Counted from the first letter of the stretch, positions 44,871 to 58,858 are shown. The stretch is DNA of 64,000 nucleotides from Bolinopsis microptera (GCF_026151205.1 NC_087083.1:2234501-2298500); one strand, 5' to 3'. Made by a program: numbers and translations. The notes: generated by a model from the sequence alone, not told the origin.

Positions 44871-47640
44871 TCCATGACGCACCTCCTATTAGGTTTGGTC
44901 ATTTAAATTTTTAACCCCAAATTTACTTGTTTGCATCCGGATAGTATTATTTTTGCACGGAAGAGAAAGGACTTTTTTTAATGCGGCCTGAAAACCCCCA
45001 CTAAAGCCCGGTTTCATTAATAAAATTTTTTTTTAAAAATTTTTTTGTTCCCTGGGCCAAAAAAAGGGCCCTGACGTTTTCAAAATCAACTGTGGGTTTT
45101 TTCCTCGCCCCTAAAAATTAAAATATTTTTATTTTATTTTATTTTTAATATATTCTTCATACGGGCCCCCCTTTCTGATTTGAGAAAATCTACCCAATTT
45201 TTTTTTAAAAAAAGGGTGTTTAATCTTAGAAAATTAATAGCGTAATTTTGATGGAAAACAAAAAATTTAAAAAATTAAATTTGGGTTGATTATCTCAATC
45301 AAAATGATCTGGGTTCCAAATTACAATGGGGAAAAATTTCCCCTAAAATTTTTAAATCACCCCAAAAGAAAAAAACCCCCCCCATAAAGGGAAACTGTAT
45401 CCTTTTTTTAAAATGAACCCCCCAATATATTTTAAAAACTTACATTGAAACTTTTTCAAAATTAAATTACTCATACAGGTCCGAAGTTAAATATAACGAC
45501 TTTAAACTTAAACTTGCAGGACTTTTTTTAAAAATTTGTATGGGGAACCGTTACAAAGGGGCCCACAAAATGATGAGCCCCTAAAAAATCACAAATGATC
45601 AAAAAAAAAACCCCGGTGCAACCATTTGATCGAAAAAAACTTATCGGCCTTATGGCCCGGATTAATGTTTTACGGGGTTTGGAAGGGGAACACTGAATTT
45701 GAAAGCAATGCCGATTTTACACCGTTCAATCATTCTTTGCGATACAAGATCAAATAAAACCCCTGCAACAACAAAAAAAAGGGAACAATAGGAAATTTTT
45801 TTTCCAAAGGAAAAAATTTTTTTAAGTTTTTTTGGTCCAATTTTCACGGGCAGAAAATTTTAAACGATGAACCCGTTAAATTAAAAGTAAAATTTTGGGG
45901 GGTTGGCCCAAAATTTTAATTTCCCCCCAAAAAAGTTGGGCGTAAAGTTCTTTAGAAAAGGGGAAAAAGGTAAAAATTGGGGAAAGGGTTTTGTTCAGAA
46001 AAAAAAAAATTTTTACTCAAAAAGAATAAATTTAAATTTTTTTAAAATAAACCCTTTTTGGTCAAATTTCAAAGTAAAAAAGGTTTCAGTGCTAAAAATT
46101 TTATATTTTTTTTTTGGGGTTTAGAGGTGACAAAAAGGGGAACGAGGGGGGACCCCAAAATTAGACGATAGACGGTAAAAACCCCGGCCGTTTTTTTCCC
46201 CAAAATTTTTTTAGAACAGTTTTTTCCCAAACATTTTATGTCATAAAATTCGGGGTATTGAAATTTGAAACTATTTTAAACACTTGTAATTTTATTACAC
46301 GCCAAACATTTTCATCAATCCCAAAAAACCCCCCCGTAAATGGGGTTGCCAACCAAAATTTAACGGCAAATAATTTTTTGCCAACACCTTTTTTTTAATT
46401 ATCGCGGGGCGATAATTCTCGAAAAAAATTAAACCCAAATTTTTTTATGGGGGAAAATAGCCAAAGGGAAAAAACATATTTTCTAATCGGGTTTCTTTTT
46501 TTGTAAATTTAAACCCGACGGGCTACCATAATTTGCAATTGATGGTATCATGCTGAGGGGTGCTATGTGGGTCTGTATGTTTTAAATTTGGGGCAGGGAA
46601 AATTGAAATTGGGTTTTTAATCGCACCTTGATCTATTTATTTTAAGGTTAAGTAGGTAGCTTGGGGGTTTGTAGGAAAAAAGACGCGTCACCCTTTTGGG
46701 ACAAGAGTCAGAATAGACCGCCATTTTCTCGAACCCTTTTTGATGGGGACACGTAGGGCAAGAGAAAAAATCTTAATTTCGTATGATCGCGGGTAAGGGT
46801 CACTGGGACCCCGGTATTCGGGGGGGGCAGAGTTTTATAAAGACTACCAAATTTTTTACTAAGTAAACCTTGAAACAATTTCAATTCTCTCAAAAACAAT
46901 GGGCCTAGAGAACATTTGCCGAGGAAAAGGGGGCGGGTTAAAGGAAAATGCCAATTTCAATTGATTCTAAGAAAAGCATTAGGCGAAAAAGCACACGAAA
47001 TAAAAATCAAAGTTTTCAAATTTTGGGGGGAAAAAAGGGTTGAATTTTAACCGATTTTTGGAAAAAAATTTTAAATTGATGAATTTTAAACTATAAAATG
47101 ATGATGTAAAAAGGGTTTCCCAAAATTTTTTTGAAAAGTTTTCGAATATCCCCAAAAAAAAAATTGTCCCGAAAGGGGAAACCCAAAATCGTAAACAATA
47201 AAGTAAAATTTACATAAAAAACCAAAAAGATCAAAAAAACCAATTTTAAGAAGGGGAAGTTAATGTGACTCTCAAAAAATTGATTAATAAAATAAATTTC
47301 TTTTACATGATTTAAATTCAAGATCATAAACTCAATTTTCATAAAACCCCCCCCTCCCCCCTCCCCCCCCCCCCCCCCCCCCCCCCCAAAAACCCCCAAA
47401 AAACCCCCCCCCCCCCCCCCACCCCCTAAAAAAAATATAACAGCTAAACCCCAAAAAGTTCCCCTCCCCTAAAAAAAAAAACGAAAGAGGACCGGGCCAA
47501 AGGGGGGGCACCACCCGGTTGGGCAAAACATGGGGCAAACACCGAAAAAAAAAAAGTAAAAAAGTCCCGGACCCCCTTCACCCCAACCCCCAAAAACAAC
47601 AAATGAAAGGTACTCGGGGGGGGGGTCCGGGGACAAACCC
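44871..47640. other. Low-quality, homopolymer-inflated sequence
   Basis: The composition changes sharply: runs of AAAA, TTTT, CCCC and GGGG occur every few bases, including a C tract near 47360-47420, and no family or splice signal can be read. It looks like unpolished long-read consensus rather than biology. Open frames in it are not credible. Confidence 0.65.
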
Positions 47641-48990
47641 CGCCCAAAACTTTCCCGCACAACATATGCAATTTACACGAGTGGGGTCCGTGACAAAGCC
47701 CTGCCCACCTACCCCCGCACAACAATGCAAGACACGGTTTCCGTGACAAAGCCCTTTTCACACTACCCCCCGCCAACAATGAAAGGGACACGGGGTATTC
47801 CGTGAAAAAACCCCCCTGTCACATTTTCCCCCGCACAAAAAATAAAGTAACGGGTATCCGTGACAAACCCGGGGCAAAACTATCCGAACAACAAATGAAA
47901 AGACACGAGTATCCGGGAAACAAAGCCCTTTCCCCCCTACCCGGGGGCACAACATATGCAAGTAACACGATAGCCCGGGGGTGAAAAACCCCAAATAACG
48001 CACAGGCCCAAAACCGGACGGTGGCGAAACATATGGCGTCCTTGAAATTCCGAGAAATCCGTGACAAAGCCCTGTCAAAACTTTTCCCGCACAACAAGAA
48101 AAGTACACGAGAGCCCGTACAAAGCCCTGTCACCATCCCGCACAACATTTGCAAGTAAAACGATTTTTTTCCGTGACAAAGCCCGTCCCCTACCCGCACA
48201 ATTTAGGGCAAGTACAGGAAAAGCCCCGTGACAAAGCCCGGGTCCAAAAATTTTCCCGCAAAACATATGCAAGTAAAACGGGGATTCCGTACAAACCCCC
48301 GGTCACCCCGTTCTCTTGTAGCCGGGGCCCCCCGTCGGGAAAACCCCGGGCCCCGGGGGGGCAAGTACAACGAGTGGGGCCCCGGGACAAACCCGCACAC
48401 TATCTCGCACAACTATGCAAGTACACGAGTAGTCCGTGACAAAGCCCTGTCACACTATCCCGCACAACATATGCAAGTACACGAGTAGTCCGTGACAAAG
48501 CCCTGTCACACTATCTCGCACAACATATGCAAGTACACGAGTAGTCCGTGACAAAGCCCTGTCACACTATCTCGCACAACATATGCAAGTACACGAGTAG
48601 TCCGTGACAAAGCCCTGTCACACTATCTCGCACAACATATGCAAGTACACGAGTAGTCCGTGACAAAGCCCTGTCACACTATCTCGCACAACATATGCAA
48701 GTACACGAGTAGTCCGTGACAAAGCCCTGCCACACTATCTCGCACAACATATGCAAGTACACGAGTAGTCCGTGACAAAGCCCTGTCACACTATCTCGCA
48801 CAACATATGCAAGTACACGAGTAGTCCGTGACAAAGCCCTGTCACACTATCTCGCACAACATATGCAAGTACACGAGTAGTCCGTGACAAAGCCCTGTCA
48901 CACTATCCCGCACAACATATGGCAAGTACCACGAGTAGTCCGTGACAAAGCCCTGTCACACTATCTCGCACAACATATGCAAGTACACGA
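47640..48990. repeat. 56-bp tandem array, degraded on its left side
   Basis: From about 48395 to 48990 near-identical 56-bp units run head to tail (GTCCGTGACAAAGCCCTGTC, then CTCGCACAACATATGCAAGT, then ACACGAGTA). From 47640 to 48395 the same words appear with many indels and inflated homopolymers, matching the poor-quality zone. No unique spacers, so not CRISPR. Confidence 0.9.
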
Positions 48991-49276
48991 GATCTATCTC
49001 AGCACAATTCCACACACAGTCAACTTAATGTTGTACTACTTTCACGACGCCTGTCGCTTTTAAAAAAACGGCGAACAAAAGATCAATCCGCCAATGTTCA
49101 TGCAGGTTCTGATAAAAAGGCATGATTGCGGTGGAGTTGCAGTGCCGGTATTCAGGAATGAATTTTCACTCCAGTCTGGATAGGTCTGATAGGTCTGACG
49201 CGGTAGGGTTTTACTGGCAGCCAATTTGGTAATTTTGAGTGTCAGCCCGTGCATTTTGCAAATATTTACCCGGCCG

Positions 49277-52200
49277 AACCAGCCAATCAGACAGCAGACA
49301 ACCAGCCAATAAGATTGCAGACAACCAGCCAATAAGATTGCAGACAACCAGCCAATAAGACAGCAGACAACCAGCCAATCAGACAGCAGACAACCAGCCA
49401 ATAAGACAGCAGACAACCAGCCAATAAGATTGCAGACAACCAGCCAATAGGATTGCAGACAACCAGCCAATAAGATTGCAGACAACCAGCCAATAAGACA
49501 GCAGACAACCAGCCAATAAGACAGCAGACAACCAGCCAATAAGACAGCAGACAACCAGCCAATAAGACAGCAGACAACCAGCCAATCAGATTGCAGACAA
49601 CCAGCCAATAAGATTGCAGACAACCAGCCAATAAGACAGCAGACAACCAGCCAATAAGATTGCAGACAACCAGCCAATAAGACAGCAGACAACCAGCCAA
49701 TAAGACAGCAGACAACCAGCCAATAAGATTGCAGACAACCAGCCAATAAGACAGCAGACAACCAGCCAATAAGATTGCAGACAACCAGCCAATAAGACAG
49801 CAGACAACCAGCCAATAAGATTGCAGACAACCAGCCAATAAGACAGCAGACAACCAGCCAATAAGACAGCAGACAACCAGCCAATAAGATTGCAGACAAC
49901 CAGCCAATAAGATTGCAGACAACCAGCCAATAAGACAGCAGACAACCAGCCAATAAGACAGCAGACAACCAGCCAATAAGACAGCAGACAACCAGCCAAT
50001 AAGACAGCAGACAACCAGCCAATAAGATTGCAGACAACCAGCCAATCAGACAGCAGACAACCAGCCAATAAGACAGCAGACAACCAGCCAATCAGATTGC
50101 AGACAACCAGCCAATAAGACAGCAGACAACCAGCCAATAAGATTGCAGACAACCAGCCAATAAGATTGCAGACAACCAGCCAATAAGACAGCAGACAACC
50201 AGCCAATAAGATTGCAGACAACCAGCCAATAAGATTGCAGACAACCAGCCAATAAGAGTGCAGACAACCAGCCAATAAGAGTGCAGACAACCAGCCAATA
50301 AGACAGCAGACAACCAGCCAATAAGATTGCAGACAACCAGCCAATAAGATTGCAGACAACCAGCCAATAAGATTGCAGACAACCAGCCAATAAGACAGCA
50401 GACAACCAGCCAATAAGATTGCAGACAACCAGCCAATAAGAGTGCAGACAACCAGCCAATAAGAGTGCAGACAACCAGCCAATAAGACAGCAGACAACCA
50501 GCCAATAAGACAGCAGACAACCAGCCAATAAGATTGCAGACAACCAGCCAATCAGACAGCAGACAACCAGCCAATAAGATTGCAGACAACCAGCCAATAA
50601 GAGTGCAGACAACCAGCCAATAAGAGTGCAGACAACCAGCCAATAAGACAGCAGACAACCAGCCAATAAGACAGCAGACAACCAGCCAATAAGACAGCAG
50701 ACAACCAGCCAATAAGATTGCAGACAACCAGCCAATAAGATTGCAGACAACCAGCCAATAAGATTGCAGACAACCAGCCAATAAGATTGCAGACAACCAG
50801 CCAATAAGACAGCAGACAACCAGCCAATAAGATTGCAGACAACCAGCCAATAAGATTGCAGACAACCAGCCAATAAGACAGCAGACAACCAGCCAATAAG
50901 ATTGCAGACAACCAGCCAATAAGACAGCAGACAACCAGCCAATAAGATTGCAGACAACCAGCCAATAAGATTGCAGACAACCAGCCAATAAGACAGCAGA
51001 CAACCAGCCAATAAGAGTGCAGACAACCAGCCAATAAGACAGCAGACAACCAGCCAATAAGACAGCAGACAACCAGCCAATAAGATTGCAGACAACCAGC
51101 CAATAAGACAGCAGACAACCAGCCAATAAGACAGCAGACAACCAGCCAATAAGACAGCAGACAACCAGCCAATAAGACAGCAGACAACCAGCCAATAAGA
51201 CAGCAGACAACCAGCCAATAAGACAGCAGACAACCAGCCAATAAGACAGCAGACAACCAGCCAATCAGATTGCAGACAACCAGCCAATAAGAGTGCAGAC
51301 AACCAGCCAATAAGATTGCAGACAACCAGCCAATAAGACAGCAGACAACCAGCCAATAAGACAGCAGACAACCAGCCAATAAGATTGCAGACAACCAGCC
51401 AATAAGATTGCAGACAACCAGCCAATAAGACAGCAGACAACCAGCCAATAAGATTGCAGACAACCAGCCAATAAGATTGCAGACAACCAGCCAATAAGAC
51501 AGCAGACAACCAGCCAATAAGATTGCAGACAACCAGCCAATAAGAGTGCAGACAACCAGCCAATAAGATTGCAGACAACCAGCCAATAAGACAGCAGACA
51601 ACCAGCCAATAAGACAGCAGACAACCAGCCAATAAGACAGCAGACAACCAGCCAATAAGATTGCAGACAACCAGCCAATCAGATTGCAGACAACCAGCCA
51701 ATAAGACAGCAGACAACCAGCCAATAAGACAGCAGACAACCAGCCAATAAGATTGCAGACAACCAGCCAATAAGACAGCAGACAACCAGCCAATAAGATT
51801 GCAGACAACCAGCCAATAAGACAGCAGACAACCAGCCAATAAGACAGCAGACAACCAGCCAATAAGACAGCAGACAACCAGCCAATGAGATTGCAGACAA
51901 CCAGCCAATAAGATTGCAGACAACCAGCCAATAAGACAGCAGACAACCAGCCAATCAGATTGCAGACAACCAGCCAATAAGAGTGCAGACAACCAGCCAA
52001 TAAGACAGCAGACAACCAGCCAATCAGATTGCAGACAACCAGCCAATAAGATTGCAGACAACCAGCCAATCAGATTGCAGACAACCAGCCAATAAGATTG
52101 CAGACAACCAGCCAATAAGACAGCAGACAACCAGCCAATAAGACAGCAGACAACCAGCCAATAAGATTGCAGACAACCAGCCAATAAGAGTGCAGACAAC

Positions 52201-54196
52201 CAGCCAATAAGATTGCAGACAACCAGCCAATAAGACAGCAGACAACCAGCCAATAAGACAGCAGACAACCAGCCAATAAGACAGCAGACAACCAGCCAAT
52301 AAGACAGCAGACAACCAGCCAATAAGATTGCAGACAACCAGCCAATAAGACAGCAGACAACCAGCCAATCAGATTGCAGACAACCAGCCAATAAGAGTGC
52401 AGACAACCAGCCAATAAGATTGCAGACAACCAGCCAATAAGACAGCAGACAACCAGCCAATAAGACAGCAGACAACCAGCCAATAAGACAGCAGACAACC
52501 AGCCAATAAGACAGCAGACAACCAGCCAATAAGATTGCAGACAACCAGCCAATAAGACAGCAGACAACCAGCCAATAAGACAGCAGACAACCAGCCAATA
52601 AGACAGCAGACAACCAGCCAATCAGATTGCAGACAACCAGCCAATAAGACAGCAGACAACCAGCCAATAAGACAGCAGACAACCAGCCAATAAGACAGCA
52701 GACAACCAGCCAATAAGACAGCAGACAACCAGCCAATAAGACAGCAGACAACCAGCCAATAAGATTGCAGACAACCAGCCAATAAGACAGCAGACAACCA
52801 GCCAATCAGATTGCAGACAACCAGCCAATAAGAGTGCAGACAACCAGCCAATAAGATTGCAGACAACCAGCCAATAAGACAGCAGACAACCAGCCAATAA
52901 GACAGCAGACAACCAGCCAATAAGACAGCAGACAACCAGCCAATAGGATTGCAGACAACCAGCCAATAAGATTGCAGACAACCAGCCAATAAGATTGCAG
53001 ACAACCAGCCAATAAGACAGCAGACAACCAGCCAATAAGACAGCAGACAACCAGCCAATAAGACAGCAGACAACCAGCCAATAAGACAGCAGACAACCAG
53101 CCAATAGGATTGCAGACAACCAGCCAATAAGATTGCAGACAACCAGCCAATAAGACAGCAGACAACCAGCCAATAAGACAGCAGACAACCAGCCAATAAG
53201 ATTGCAGACAACCAGCCAATAAGACAGCAGACAACCAGCCAATAAGACAGCAGACAACCAGCCAATAAGACAGCAGACAACCAGCCAATCAGATTGCAGA
53301 CAACCAGCCAATAAGACAGCAGACAACCAGCCAATAAGACAGCAGACAACCAGCCAATAAGACAGCAGACAACCAGCCAATAAGACAGCAGACAACCAGC
53401 CAATAAGATTGCAGACAACCAGCCAATAAGATTGCAGACAACCAGCCAATAAGACAGCAGACAACCAGCCAATAAGATTGCAGACAACCAGCCAATAAGA
53501 CAGCAGACAACCAGCCAATAAGACAGCAGACAACCAGCCAATAAGACAGCAGACAACCAGCCAATAAGACAGCAGACAACCAGCCAATAAGACAGCAGAC
53601 AACCAGCCAATAAGACAGCAGACAACCAGCCAATAAGAGTGCAGACAACCAGCCAATAAGACAGCAGACAACCAGCCAATAAGACAGCAGACAACCAGCC
53701 AATAAGATTGCAGACAACCAGCCAATAAGATTGCAGACAACCAGCCAATAAGATTGCAGACAACCAGCCAATAAGACAGCAGACAACCAGCCAATAAGAC
53801 AGCAGACAACCAGCCAATAAGATTGCAGACAACCAGCCAATAGGATTGCAGACAACCAGCCAATAAGATTGCAGACAACCAGCCAATAAGATTGCAGACA
53901 ACCAGCCAATAAGAGTGCAGACAACCAGCCAATAAGACAGCAGACAACCAGCCAATAAGACAGCAGACAACCAGCCAATAAGATTGCAGACAACCAGCCA
54001 ATAAGACAGCAGACAACCAGCCAATAAGATTGCAGACAACCAGCCAATAAGACAGCAGACAACCAGCCAATAAGATTGCAGACAACCAGCCAATAAGATT
54101 GCAGACAACCAGCCAATAAGATTGCAGACAACCAGCCAATAAGACAGCAGACAACCAGCCAATAAGATTGCAGACAACCAGCCAATAAGATTGCAG
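49277..54196. repeat. 23-bp minisatellite, about 214 copies
   Basis: The unit is CCAATAAGA + (CAG, TTG or GTG) + CAGACAACCAG; occasional copies have CCAATCAGA or CCAATAGGA. Each contains a CCAAT word. Because no stop occurs in the minus-strand frames, very long false proteins (AGCLLSYWLVVC...) appear in all three frames. Confidence 0.97.
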
Positions 54197-57100
54197 ATGG
54201 ACGAGCTGTCATTTAGCTGTTTTGCGATTTGAGCGTGGCTAGAAGCAATCGTGTGCTCAATGAGCAAATTACTGTGTAATGAGTCATGAATAGATGGCCT
54301 TAATTGTTAATTGAGTATAGCTGCATGATAAACCGTACATAATTGTGACCGTACACATAACAGTATAAACCGTGTCAATTTTATCCGATAAAGCAGATAG
54401 TTTTATGAATATGAAATAATAAAATCTTCTTTGGTAAATATTTGGAAAACAACTAAGTTTAAAAAAAACAGCGGCTGCAAAAACCCCGAACATTTTTATG
54501 GCGTATTTTGTTTTATAAATAGCTAGTGGTTTCCAGCGCATAGTGCGAGATCCGCTGGAATTCGAAAAACATTCTTGTGTGTTTTGCGTCCAGACAGGTG
54601 TTATTCACACGCCAAGGAAAAAGGGCTCATAAACTGTATTATTTTCACTAGACTTGCTGAAACGCTATGAAAAACACCTGCATTTTTTTTTTACGAGAAC
54701 CGTCGTCAGAAATGTTTTCCACAGAATTTTGGCTGTTTGAGTTTCCGGTTCTAGGTGACTTTATGATATTGATACGAGCCGGAAATTCAGACAAATTGCT
54801 CGGACTGTCTATAACATAAATGATCAATATTTTAATTTTTCAATTGAGAAAAAATTCGTGCCAAATCATTTAAACTCAACTGTAATATGAATGCCAAAAC
54901 AGCTGACATGCTACCACTCTTGACCGGTGACCTTAACAATATGGATAATGGGTTAACTTTAAGGTGCTAAGTGCCAACTAATTTTCTTCAATTTAGGGGC
55001 AATTATCCGGTCATTAGGGCAATTCTACTTCAGAGATTTTGTAAGGTAGAAAACAGATGCCTTATATAGTGAACGAAGAAAATTCCAGTAGTTCTAAATT
55101 GGCCTTAAACTAAATACTAAAATAAAGTAAATAAAAGCAAGGCCAAGACATGAAATTAGACTTGTTGAAAAGTAAAACGGAAAAATCCGAAAAATTCAGG
55201 AATTCCAGAAAAAAGTTGACGCGGCAACAAATTTCTGCAACTTCGCAGAATCGTTTCCATAAAATTTACAAGTTCTGCTCGTTTCGTCCTGACTTTTAAA
55301 CAGGAGATGGAACGCTCCAGAAGGGAATCTCCCTGGCTGCAAAAGCCACGCATCTTACCACGTGACCCGCTACTAACAAATCGTAACCATCTGTTCAATC
55401 ACTTAGCCGTGCTGAAGACCATTGTTTTTCATCGGATGACAAGCACAAGTGCTGCTTGTTGAACTCACTTTAGCATGCAAGTAATCTGCGGAGTGATTGA
55501 GTTGTGGAGTAAAAGAATGAGTAGTTATCTTATTTTAACACGCAGGTGATTTAAATCCATCCGTCGTGGTCTGAGAGTCGATGGAAAAACTGATAATCTC
55601 TCAATTGGTTTTATATCGACAATAGAAAAGTATCGAGGCAGTTTCGAGGCAGTGGCTAATGGCTATGAGTTTGGGTCGGATTTATCTAAATGCAGATGAA
55701 CGATCAGTCTGCGATATGAGTTATGACCAACAATTTAAGATACGAGGACATGTTCCTTTTGGGTAAAATAATATACAAGTTAAAGAAGTGCATCTCTAAA
55801 CCGGGTCATTTTTTGGTAATGAATCTCAATAAAATATTGATAATAATCCAGATCATATCATTTATAAAAGACAACAATGTTGATCACAATATTGATCACT
55901 AAATTGATCACTGACAACACTATACCGGTCGTTTCATTCACATTTACATTGAAGATACCCTGCTGACCACCTGAAAATAGCAACTCAGACCGTCCTAACC
56001 TAACAGTCAGACCGTCCTAACCTAACAGTTCAAACTAGGTTTCGCCGAACTGTTGAAGCTTACTGTAATAAATCCTACTGCAATACTAACTTACTAACTT
56101 ACAAAAATGCACGTTGAGCAGCTCGCTGTCTTGTTTCAATAGGCCGTTGACAGGAAAGGGTAAACTAAAGTCTTAGTTTGACCAGCTTATTAACGTACTG
56201 GATAATAGTCGTGAAGGAATTGCAGGTCTTGTCAATGTTGCTTTGATACTGTGGAGCTGCATGGGTAAGTATGCAAGCTCTGGTGTGTTAATCGGGCAGA
56301 CCAAATTATTGACGGCCTTAAACTTGGAAGCAAGCAGACTACAAAATTCTGGAACGATATTCGTTCCAGAATGTTCTCCACATTTCTAGCGCTTTGTTTT
56401 GACAGTAATTGTCTGGTAAAAACTCTGCTGTCCTATTACTTTCAGCCTTAAAATTAAACAGGATTTAATATTAATAACGGGTCTGTTAATGATAAACTCG
56501 ATATGTGCCATTTAATCATGACTTATCAATCAATACCACTCTATCAATCAATGAGATATGTAATTAAGGCATAATAGCTCTTCTATCATAATCCTCCTCT
56601 AGTAAACACTAAACGTGTTGAGGTATGTTAACACGTGACATGGTACCGTAACACGGTTTAAATATGGAAATACTTTGAAGAGGCTCACATGCAACAAAAC
56701 CGAGCTAAGAGCTCCATATCGGCCTAATCAATATTCACTAATTACTGATATGACTTATTTTATAGCCCAATAGCTGTCAGACAGACACGTTCCAAAGAAT
56801 GAAACGTTGTTTTCTGAAAAATTCTTGGAATGTTGCCGGACGGATTTCTCAGCTGGTTAGGTTCGGTTTCTTTCAACACTATACCTTGCAGGTGCCAAAT
56901 ATTTTAAAATCCAAAATTTTGCGACAAAATTTCCGCAGGTTCTTGGGATAATATCAAATGTTGTTTATGTTAGCTGAAATTACAAAAAGCGAAATATCAA
57001 GAAAGATTCCTAGTCTGAAGTTATCCCTGGAATGATTGATTTGTTGAAATAAAGAATTTTAGAAAATCCAATCCATGATCGAAAAGATTTTCCAAAAAAC

Positions 57101-57346
57101 CGTGATAACTATAAGTAGAAGAAATATAAATATAAATATATAAATAAATATATAAATAAAGACACAATCATTATTTTCGCATTATCATTTTTCCTTACCC
57201 TACAAAAGTGCTCGATGCTCAAGAATGCAACCCTTCGTCAAATTCAAACAACTATAGTGTGTCACTGTCTATCATAATGCATTGTGTGCAGTCAAATATC
57301 GAAATTCTTCAGTCTCTATATTGTGTTGAAACCGACAGGAATCATC
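54197..57346. other. Non-coding interval
   Basis: AT-rich with scattered short open frames that show no family motif, splice support or signal peptide. Minor direct repeats: CAGACCGTCCTAACCTAA twice near 55985-56025 and ATTGATCAC three times near 55880-55915. I see no gene. Confidence 0.4.
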
Positions 57347-57397
57347 ATGTCATTCGGCGCTAAATCGGGATCTAGTGAAATTGAAAAGAAACTTCAG
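57347..57397 (+). CDS. Possible first coding exon of an unidentified gene
   Basis: ATG at 57347 opens 17 codons (MSFGAKSGSSEIEKKLQ) ending at a good donor CAG|GTAAAT in phase 0. A compatible exon may be 58559-58609, after the acceptor ATCGCAG, reading VLIAMLELIETRVDQIN, a helical continuation. Together they would start a small coiled-coil protein. No further exon could be joined and no family recognised. Confidence 0.3.
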
Positions 57398-57689
57398 GTA
57401 AATGTTTGATGATGAAGAAGACTTCTATCTTTAACGGTCAGCCATGGTTTTGTACGATATTAGGGGTAAGGTTGATGGTTACTAATAATATTTGGGTTTC
57501 AGGAATTCGGTATGGGAAACCTGTAAAAATATTCAAATTAGTACAGCTGTGACATGCCATAGTGTACGTTGGTCGATATTTCGAATGCCAGATCTAATTT
57601 TATACTGTTATATTCGACATTTGGCGAAAGAATGCTGACAATATATTCCATCTGACAGTGCAGGGCTCAAAATAAATTGCTCCATAGCC

Positions 57690-57940
57690 TTCCAAGAAGT
57701 GGCCACTTTAATAGCCTTCACTTTCCAAGCGGCCGCCGGCCATTAGCCAGCTACTCACTTGCTAATATAGCCGTAACTTTCAAAGCGGCCACTAGTCGGC
57801 TACTCACCAGCTAATATAGCCTTAACTTTCAAAGCGGCCACTAGTCGGCTACTCACCAGCTAATATAGCCTTAACTTTCAAAGCGGCCACTAGTCGGCTA
57901 CTCACCAGCTAATATAGCCTTAACTTTCAAAAATTTATTC
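57690..57940. repeat. 49-bp tandem repeat
   Basis: About four copies of GCGGCCACTAGTCGGCTACT + CACCAGCTAATATAGCCTTA + ACTTTCAAA; the first is diverged. Confidence 0.9.
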
Positions 57941-57960
57941 AGTGGAAATGAAGGCTTGCA

Positions 57961-58110
57961 TTATTGTACCCTAACCTTAACCCTAGCTTTAACCCTAGCT
58001 TTCACCCTAGCTTTAACCCTAGCTTTAACCCTAGCCTTTACCCTAGCCTTAACCCTAGCTTTAACCCTAGCTTTAACCCTAGCTTTAACCCTAGCTTTAA
58101 CCCTAGCCTT
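57961..58110. repeat. 12-bp telomere-like repeat (CCCTAGCTTTAA)n
   Basis: About twelve copies of AACCCTAGCTTT with CCTT and TTCA variants, beginning with CCCTAACCTTAA. It looks like a degenerate interstitial telomeric sequence (TTAGGG type) amplified as a 12-mer. Confidence 0.85.
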
Positions 58111-58628
58111 AGTAATGCGAACTTTCTTCATACAAGTGCCTCAGGATGTAATTATATAATTATGATTTTCCACCCAGAATCTTTGGTGAATCATTTCTAC
58201 CCTAAAACATGAAAGGTGCTTCTTTAAGGTTCAAAATACGTAAAAATACATCTAGGAGATATTTTTCAGAAACTAAGGATCTTTATATTTCAAAAAAGAG
58301 AGATATAAAAATAAAGCATGAGCATTTGCTAAATAAATGCAGCGAACATAAGCATATGTTCATGTTATATCGTATATTCATTTCAGAACTTTTCGAGCGT
58401 AGCGATATTAAAACCTGCTTGTGATATTCGATTGATAAATTCAAGGTTGCCTTACCATTATTCCGATCGAGACGAATCTACAAAAACTCGATAAGCACGT
58501 GGTGCACACGTGGGGAGCAAAAAAGAAATGTTCGTGTTATTGGCTATTAGTATCGCAGGTCTTGATAGCAATGCTAGAATTAATCGAGACTCGTGTAGAT
58601 CAAATAAACGTGGAATTTAGTTCGAACC

Positions 58629-58858
58629 AATGTGACTCACATTGTCACACAATGTGACTCACATTGTCACACTATGTGACTCACACTGTCACACAATGTG
58701 ACTCACATTGTCACACTATGTGACTCACACTGTCACACAATGTGACTCACATTGTCACACTATGTGACTCACATTGTCACACTATGTGACTCACATTGTC
58801 ACACTATGTGACTCACACTGTCACACTATGTGACTCACACTGTCACACTATTGACTAT
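58629..58858. repeat. 22-bp quasi-palindromic repeat containing AP-1-type TGACTCA, ten copies
   Basis: Units read ATGTGACTCACATTGTCACAC or with CACTG. Each holds TGACTCA and an inverted GTGAC...GTCAC pair, so single strands can fold. Ten copies in about 230 bp. Confidence 0.9.

Noticed and set aside
47091-48439. Gly- and Pro-rich frames in the low-quality zone
   Set aside because: They depend on inflated homopolymers and change frame with each sequencing error.
48395-48990. Possible CRISPR array
   Set aside because: Units are contiguous 56-bp repeats without unique spacers, in a eukaryotic genome.
49060-54267. Overlapping open frames of up to 900 codons reading AGCLLSYWLVVC on the minus strand
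   Set aside because: 23-bp minisatellite open in three frames at once; all frames cycle through the same words.
55156-55398. 80-codon minus-strand frame with basic residues
   Set aside because: No recognisable motif, splice sites or neighbours; kept as non-coding.
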